64,000 nt of DNA, taken from Gentiana macrophylla. Taxonomy: Eukaryota > Streptophyta > Magnoliopsida > Gentianales > Gentianaceae. The stretch spans positions 186,001-250,000 of the forward strand of contig JAOBSW010000626.1 of the NCBI GenBank assembly GCA_026214975.1. The letters run 5' to 3'. Both the position numbers and the translations under genes were made by a program. Numbering within the stretch: position 1 is the first letter of the stretch; every line of letters begins with the position of its first letter. Below, piece by piece: positions 57,962 to 64,000 of this stretch. The notes under the pieces were generated by a model. The model saw only the letters and a program-made list of their open reading frames with translations. It searched no databases and was not told the DNA's origin.

Positions 57962-59446
57962 GATGGCACAACAATTAAATAAGTATTTAAGTAGTTTATT
58001 TCAATTTCTGCAAAAAAATAAAATAAAACACAAGATTGCCATATGATGTAAACACTATGGTTTCATGGCGCTTAGTGACACATAATGATATAATTAAATA
58101 AGTAATAACATAGACATGTACTAAGTTACGTAAGATTGAAGAACCGAGGGGGTTCAAACTCGCTTTATGAAGACTAAGTCGAGACTATAAAGTTAGATTT
58201 GTGCAAGTTTGTGGTGACTCGAATCGACTTTATGGATCTTGTATGAAGACCTAAGGATCATAAGGACAATGAATTCTTAGACGATATATGCTTATGGAGT
58301 ACTGATTAAGTCAATAATAATCGATTAAAACCGAGTAACCGACATTTGAAGAAGAGTAAAATTTCGCTATCGCTCCAAGTCGGTCAAGAAATCGACAACC
58401 GATTAAAATCAAGATAAAACCGATTAGATAATCGTTTTATAAGTCAATCATCCAACGAATCGATAGTACAAATAACATTGTAAAGGAAACAATTTATTGA
58501 TGAAATATCGACAAGTTTAACGGTCACAAAATATAGCCATTACAAGATAGACGCTGATAGGATTCAAATTCAAGCAAATGAACGCTGGACCTCACACTAT
58601 AAAAGAGAGGACATTGCACCAAGGATCAACACCAAGAATTAACAATATTACAAGCATTTTTGTGCAAGAGTCTAGTTCATTCGATTTATCGTCTATATCT
58701 GTGCTAACAAGATCAATCAAGAATTTCTTCAAGTTTTCAAGCTACATAGAATTTATTCAATCCGACACTTTGAAGAACCACAAACAAGAATCAAAGATTT
58801 CAGCCCAACTTTGATTCTTAATCAAAGGTTCGATCGTGAAGCAATCAGTGAAGGATTTGCCAAGGACAGCTTGTATCGCTAAATGGGTAGATCGTGTTTG
58901 TAAGTGGTAGTTGGTGAAGAGGCATATGTAACCCTTCAAGGACCAAAGTGGCTCAAGCATTTGAAGAGAAGCAATCCAACCTGTTTCTTTGACTGTTAGT
59001 GAAGCTAGATTAGCCAAGGACTATTGTTTAGACTTTTTGTAATACCACCTCAAGAAGTTCTAGTGGATTTTTCCTCCTACACCACAGGGGAAGAGATGAA
59101 TGACAGGATTACACCACCTGGAACCTCTATAGCTCTTGTTTTATTTACTTTACACACTTACATTCTTTTACAGCATTTAATTCTTTTCATACAACATATT
59201 GAAGAACAGATTGTTACATCAATCACAAACCACAAACCGACATTCATCGTAATTCGCTTTAGCACACTCAAAGATTCAAAGAAAAACAACAAGATCAAGA
59301 AAAAGGCTAAAATTATATCTCGCTCCGGTTGACTGGGCTTTGTTATAAGTCGCTTTGACTTAGACTCAACTTTAGCTCGTTTTAACTCCGCACAAGTTTT
59401 AACTTAACCTAACTCCGCCTAAAATCTAGTTTTCAATGACAAGACA
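57962..59446 (+). mobile_element. SIRE-like element E 5' LTR (left end not located)
   Basis: The right end is defined by the primer site at 59448. A plant TATA box (CTATAAAAGAGAGG) lies at 58597-58610, about 840 bp from the LTR end. The left boundary is not clear, and the U3 part may have been cut by element H. An 86-codon minus-strand frame at 58757-59017 is judged spurious. Confidence 0.6.
58598..58605 (+). promoter_or_regulatory. LTR core promoter of element E
   Basis: TATAAAAG followed by AGAGGACATTGCACC, placed as a U3/R promoter should be relative to the primer site. Confidence 0.5.
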
Positions 59447-59447
59447 A

Positions 59448-59460
59448 TTGGTATCGGAGC
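59448..59460 (+). other. Primer-binding site (tRNA-iMet type)
   Basis: TTGGTATCGGAGC; the AGAGC of the canonical site is GGAGC. A second, imperfect TGGTATCGAGCAG occurs about 70 bp downstream at 59522. Confidence 0.85.
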
Positions 59461-59621
59461 AAAGTTTTCTATTCCGACTTAGAGCAAGTAACTGGTAATC
59501 AGTTATCCCGATACAAACAACTGGTATCGAGCAGTTAAAAACTTAGTTGCTATATATCTCCTCTAGTTGTTCTCATTAGAAAGCTTAGTTTTCGCTTTTA
59601 TATAATCGCCACTCACTCACA

Positions 59622-61060
59622 ATGGATAACAATCAAGATGCCGCACAAATGCTTATGTGCAACATAGATAGATTTGATTTAATACAAACGCCGATGCAAA
59701 GCTTTTCTAGCGCCTACTCATGACGAGATGATTCACGTGCTCACCGATGGACCAATCCATCACCACATGCAGATCGTTGATGGAAATGAATTTTGAGTTC
59801 CAAAGCCCAAGGTCGAATGGACCAGTTGATGATCGCAGTTTAAACAATCTCAACAACGCTATGCACTATATCCTCGTAACTCTTGATAGAAACATGTACT
59901 TGAAGGTGAAATATTGCACCATCGCTAAAGAAATATGGGACAAACTTCGCTTAGTTGCGAAGGCATCGACTCCATCATGGAGAATAAGATCTCGGGCTTG
60001 CAAAGTAGAAGTTTGAGAATTTCAAGATGAAACCGAGATACCATTGACCAAATGGAGACAAGATTCAGCCAGAATCATGGATGAACTGACCTACTCAAGA
60101 TTGAATATACAAAGAAAGTAAGCAATACAAGAATCTTGAAGGCCTTGCCCATGTGTTGGAAGATGAAGGTCACTGCTATAGAAGAATCCAGAAGACTTGA
60201 CATAGAGGATTCCTTTAAAATCTTCTCAGATCTGAAAGCTTATGAATTTAGTGAATATTTTACAAGCACAAATTGCAATAATCAAAGCTCGAAGAACCTA
60301 AAACCACAGCACTTGCAACAACATCAAATGATACTCAAGAAACATCCACAAATAATCTTCAACAATTGGCTGAAATGGAAAGACAAATGGCCCTTATGAT
60401 GAGCAGAATCAGAAGGATGAAGAATGGTCATCTAGTAACTCAAAAATACATCAAGAAGACTCCTGTGAAAAGGAAAGATGATGAATATCTTTGCTTCAAC
60501 TATAAGAAACCTGGTCACTACAAAGCTGAATGTCCAGAACTGACCAAGAAGACTCAGCAACGAAGAACTGGAAGAAGAGCATTGTTAGCTGGAGATGAAT
60601 CGGACTACGAAGCTGGTACAGAAAGATTATCTGATGACACGGATTTGATGGCACACATGGAAGATTCCAATGAGGTATGTGAATCAAATTCTAAATATAG
60701 CTCAGCCCAAATTTCCATGCAAAATGCATGTTCTTCAATAGCTGATTCCAATCCAAAGAACTTAGAATTAGAAGAAAATCTTGATGAATTGATGAGTCAG
60801 CTTGTAACCATACAAACTGGTTATGAATCAATCAAAACTGAGGAAGAAGCTCCAATTCTAGTGGTCAAAAGATTGAAAGATGAGTTGAACACGTTAAAAC
60901 TAAGCAGAACTGATAAGGGAAGGAATCAATATCACCATCGTGATCAAAGAAGAGCAAAGAATCGAATCTTTGCTCAATCTAGTTCAGCCACTGGATTCAA
61001 ATCAGGAAAACCATATGGTGATAGAACTGGCTTAGGATTTGATACTTAGCAAACTTCAAA
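59622..61060 (+). pseudogene. SIRE-like element E gag
   Basis: ATG at 59622 (DNNQDAAQML). The capsid part is spread over frames: RSLNNLNNAMHYILVTLDRN and AKEIWDKLRLVAKAST at 59840-59980, then LPMCWKMKVTAIEES near 60140-60195. The frame 60366-61049 holds the zinc knuckle CFNYKKPGHYKAEC, in which the second Cys is Tyr (60502-60504), so zinc binding should fail. It also holds a coiled-coil-like acidic part and TGLGFDT, the hallmark end of SIRE gag. The frame ends in TAG at 61047-61049. Confidence 0.87.
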
Positions 61061-61812
61061 GGTTGGAACGAGTAAGGCAACTGAACCTAATACCAAAACT
61101 GGTGTTAAGTTCATAGCTGAACAAAGTCCACAAACTAAGAAGCATACTGAACCAGTAAAACTAGTTCAACATGAATCAAATCAGCCATAGCGTCAATTTT
61201 CAAATAAGTCACCAGAAACAACAATGTGGTCAACCAAAAATGTAAATCGCTTATACATCATGAAAATCTAAAAGGTAGATCAATCGCCGAATCTACTAAA
61301 GCTAATCGTGCCAAGAACCGTAAAAACTTCAATCAAAGTAAATCCAAGAATATCAATTATTCAAAGATTCCCAAGGTCAGGGGGAAAGGTAGATTATTTC
61401 CAACTGATGATGACTGGAATTTCTCTGAATCTACTATTAAAACTGATAGAAGCAATCATTTCGCATAAAACTTATAACAAGTTTTAGTCTAAAGGTCAAG
61501 AGAGGAATCACTTCGCCTCACAGAACCTCAAGATCAAGGTCATCCTAGACCTCAAGACAAAAGAAATGATGGTTATTACTCAAGTTTCAATAATAGAAAG
61601 AATGATGGAAATCGGCCACCAAAGGATCTGAGAGATCATATAAATAAGACACAGTCCAAGCATAGATACTATTGGGGTGTGGCTTACATAGATGAAAACA
61701 AGTGCAACAATATCCGAAGAATACCTAAAGGATATATATTCCCAAGGTTGTACTGACAACTGACCCCCATGGACCAAAACAGAGTTGGGTACCTAAAAAT
61801 GTTTAATTTATT
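61061..61812 (+). other. Element E gag-pro linker
   Basis: Lys/Asn/Ser-rich frames with stops; SWVPKNV near 61785-61802 marks the approach to the protease, as in SIRE elements. No separate gene. Confidence 0.55.
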
Positions 61813-62260
61813 TTGCAGGATATATGGGACTTTGACATTGGATGCTCAAGGCACATGACAAAGAGAAAGGACTGTCTAAGTAATTTTATTGCAAAAGATG
61901 GACCAAAAGTCAATTTTGGAAGTAAAGACAAACCTGGATATACCAAAGGTTATGGCACTTTGATCAGAAATGGACACACAATCAAGAATGTATCTTATGT
62001 AGAAGGATTGCATTACAATCTACTCAAAGACTACCAATTTCGTGATATGGGATACAAAGTCACGTTTGACAAAGATTACTGCATTGTCGTCAGTGAAACA
62101 ACATTTCAAGTTGTTCTAGCTGGAAGAAGAAAAGAGAATATGTATGTTGTAAGCAGTCGCAGAAACTTGTTTACTTGTGCATACCAAATCAGGAGTCAGC
62201 TGGTTATGGCACAAGAAACTGATTCATCTTAACTTTGATGACATCAACACACTTGTCAAG
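61813..62260 (+). pseudogene. SIRE-like element E protease and pre-integrase region
   Basis: The frame begins before 61813 and reads WDFDIGCSRHMTKRKDCLSN, then VNFGSKDKPGYTKGYGTLIR and NVSYVEGLHYNLL. In the family the active site is DSGCSRHMT; here Ser is Ile (DIG), which should inactivate the aspartic protease. After a shift near 62200, WHKKLIHLNFDDI belongs to the GAG-pre-integrase/zinc region. Confidence 0.85.
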
Positions 62261-63090
62261 AAACAATTGGTAATTTGACTACCTGAGATCACCTACAAGA
62301 AGGATAGCTTGTGTGATGTCTGTCAAAAAGGGAAACAAGTAAAAGCTAGTTTCAAGACTAAATCTCAGCATTGAACAACAAGAGTCCTGGAGCTACTACA
62401 TATGGACCTATTTGGACCTATCACACCAATCAAGAGACGCGGGAAAGAAGTATACATTGGTGGTGGTAGATGATTATTCAAGATACACAAGGGTTATTTT
62501 CTTAACTAAGAAAAGTGAAACCAAGCAAAGGCTTACAGAACTCCTTAAGAGACTTCAGAATCATAAGAGTGTATCAGTTGTGAAGATAAGATCAGATAAA
62601 GGAACTGAATTCCACAAAAATGTAATTATCAAATACTGTGAAGAACATGGTGTTTTACATCAACTTGCAGAAACATCAACGCCTCAACAGAATGGTGTAG
62701 CTGAAAGAAGGAATAGAACACCCAAAGAAGCAGGAAGGACTATGATCTGTGAAGGAAAATTGCCTGAAAGATATTGGGCGTAATAAGCTAACACGCCTTG
62801 CTACATTACGTAATAGAGCTCTCATGAATAAGAGACACAAGAAGACACCTTATGAAATTTTGAATGGAAGAAAACCATATGTTTCATACTTTCATGCTTT
62901 TGGAAGCAAGTGTTTCATACACAATAATGGAAAAGATCAACTTTATGTTTTTCAGCCCAAAGCTGATGAAGGAATATTTTTGGGATATTCAAGTGTCAGC
63001 AAAGCATTCAGAGTATCGAACAAAAGGACACTCAAGCATAAAGAATCCATACACGTAGTATTTGACGAACCAAACTTTCTTGGTGAATAA
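62261..63090 (+). pseudogene. SIRE-like element E integrase
   Basis: CDVCQKGKQVKASFKTKSQH completes the zinc region near 62313-62373. The core has HMDLFGP (first Asp, 62399-62419), a frameshift near 62430, then YTLVVVDDYSRYTRVIFL, RSDKGTEFH (second Asp, about 62590) and QNGVAERRNR (catalytic Glu, about 62690-62718). A second frameshift near 62780 passes to ALMNKRHKKTPYEILNGRKP, FHAFGSKCFIHN and EGIFLGYSSVSKAFRVSNKR. The catalytic triad is preserved but the frame is broken at least twice. Confidence 0.88.
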
Positions 63091-63692
63091 ACTGAAATCG
63101 CACTGTAACCGCCACACCTCACTACCAGCTTTTACTGTAATCGCTTTATGTTGACATTGGAAGATTAAGGATTTTAATCATCGATCAAGATCAACATCAA
63201 TTTCCAATAACTAAACCACCTATAGTTGAACAACATGATTTTGACCCGGGCTCAAGATGATCAAGATGAAGAAAATCAAGAACAAATTCCTCAAGAACCA
63301 GCTCAACAGAATCGTAGATCCTTGATGCAACCTCCAAGACATCAATGGATGAGAAATCACCCGTAAGAACAAGTGATTGGTGATACTCAAGCCGGTGTTC
63401 CAACTAGACATCAACTAGATGCAATGATTGCATGTTTCCTATCTCAATCTCAACCCAAAGAGATAGAAGAAGCTTTAAAAGATCCAGATTGATTTTAGCT
63501 ATGCAAGAAGAATCGAATGAGTTCAAAAGAAAGCAAGTATGGGAGTTGGTAGACAAACTGCATCATGTAAACATCATTGGCACTAAATATGTTTACGTAA
63601 AAACTTGATGAAGATGGGAATATCATCGTAAACAAAGCCGACTTGTAGCAAAAGGATATCTCAAGTCAAGGCATAGATTTTGATGAAACTTA
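63091..63692 (+). pseudogene. SIRE-like element E, start of RT, truncated
   Basis: After a stop at 63088-63090 the region up to 63500 is frameshifted linker (ARLDAMIACFLSQ-like). EFKRKQVWELVDKLHHVNII then GTKYVYVK at 63510-63605 is the N-terminus of the copia RT. QSRLVAKGY and GIDFDETY follow to 63692, where the frame is cut exactly at the position of another LTR. The catalytic YVDD box lies beyond the break and is not in the window. Confidence 0.82.
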
Positions 63693-64000
63693 TGTAGATG
63701 TAATATCGCCGGATGGATGAAGATCCACCCGATTACGTTAATGGAATAGTATAGATCTAGATCTACTCAACCAAAATACATAAAATAATGGATCTAAACT
63801 TCACGAGGGGTTTAGATTGCTTACCGGTTTATGGTGTATAAACGCCAAGAACAATCTCTAATCCAAGCTACTCGATCCAATGAGATGCCACCGACTTCCA
63901 ACGCAGTATCTCCAAGCAACACCAAGTGGATGGTGTTTCAAGCCGACCTCCTTGATATGCTACCTTAGAAAACCCAAGTTTTTCTAAAACTCAAACCCAA
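63693..64000 (-). mobile_element. Copia LTR, family D, partial at window edge
   Basis: TGTAGATGTAATATCGCCGG matches the reverse of the D1 LTR end at 40112, and the following 300 bp (including CACCAAGTGGATGGTGTTTC and CCTCCTTGATATGCTACC) match D1 at 39780-40000 in reverse. It is the outer end of a minus-strand element or solo LTR inserted in the RT of element E. Confidence 0.78.

Noticed and set aside
58757..59017. 86-codon minus-strand ORF in the element E LTR
   Set aside because: It lies within the transcribed part of an LTR, opposite to the element's sense, and resembles nothing known.

Overview
The window is plant nuclear DNA, most likely from a eudicot. The evidence is GT-AG intron remnants of plant genes (CLASP, a CDPK-related kinase, an NHL/LEA2 protein) and retrotransposon lineages typical of plants: Tekay/Del-like chromovirus, Athila-like, SIRE-like and other Ty1/copia elements. 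I found no gene that is clearly intact. The window is a nested graveyard of LTR retrotransposons with one island of host gene fragments at the left end. The species cannot be named from the sequence.

Layout. Positions 1-7000 hold gene debris. A near-perfect 1.58 kb tandem duplication (1110-2689 and 2690-4273) carries an NHL/LEA2-like segment joined to two exons of a CDPK-related kinase, each copy broken differently. Beside it lie two exons of the microtubule protein CLASP (4659-4968 and 6222-6284). Positions 7000-11105 are AT-rich, with a possible LTR remnant and several local repeats. Positions 11106-25646 are a cluster of four copies of one ~2.2 kb LTR family, all on the minus strand: a truncated LTR, then a Ty3/gypsy chromovirus with decayed gag-pol (13365-22723), then a gag remnant, then a further LTR. 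A small TRIM-like element follows (25817-26271).

Positions 27816-39353 are a full-length Athila-like element on the plus strand (TSD TTGGA, tRNA-Asp-type primer site) that split an older copia LTR (27665-27815 and 39354-40112). A MULE transposase fragment (40123-40505) and a copia LTR with its primer site (end at 42255) come next. Positions 42690-57961 are a SIRE-like element on the minus strand (gag, primer site, 2.36 kb LTR) interrupted by a younger 10.7 kb copia element (43283-53956, TSD TCAAC). That element in turn contains a solo copia LTR (50020-51855). From about 58 kb to 63692 a second SIRE-like element runs on the plus strand (LTR promoter, primer site, gag, protease, integrase, start of RT). 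A further copia LTR cuts it off at 63693 and runs off the window.

How the parts relate. Each element would have supplied its own gag, protease, RT/RNase H and integrase from an LTR promoter, but every polyprotein now carries frameshifts, stops or altered catalytic residues. The most notable unexplained signal is a GC-rich motif close to GACGCCCGTCC. It is clustered in the LTRs of both the chromovirus and the unrelated Athila-like element, and again in the Athila leader.
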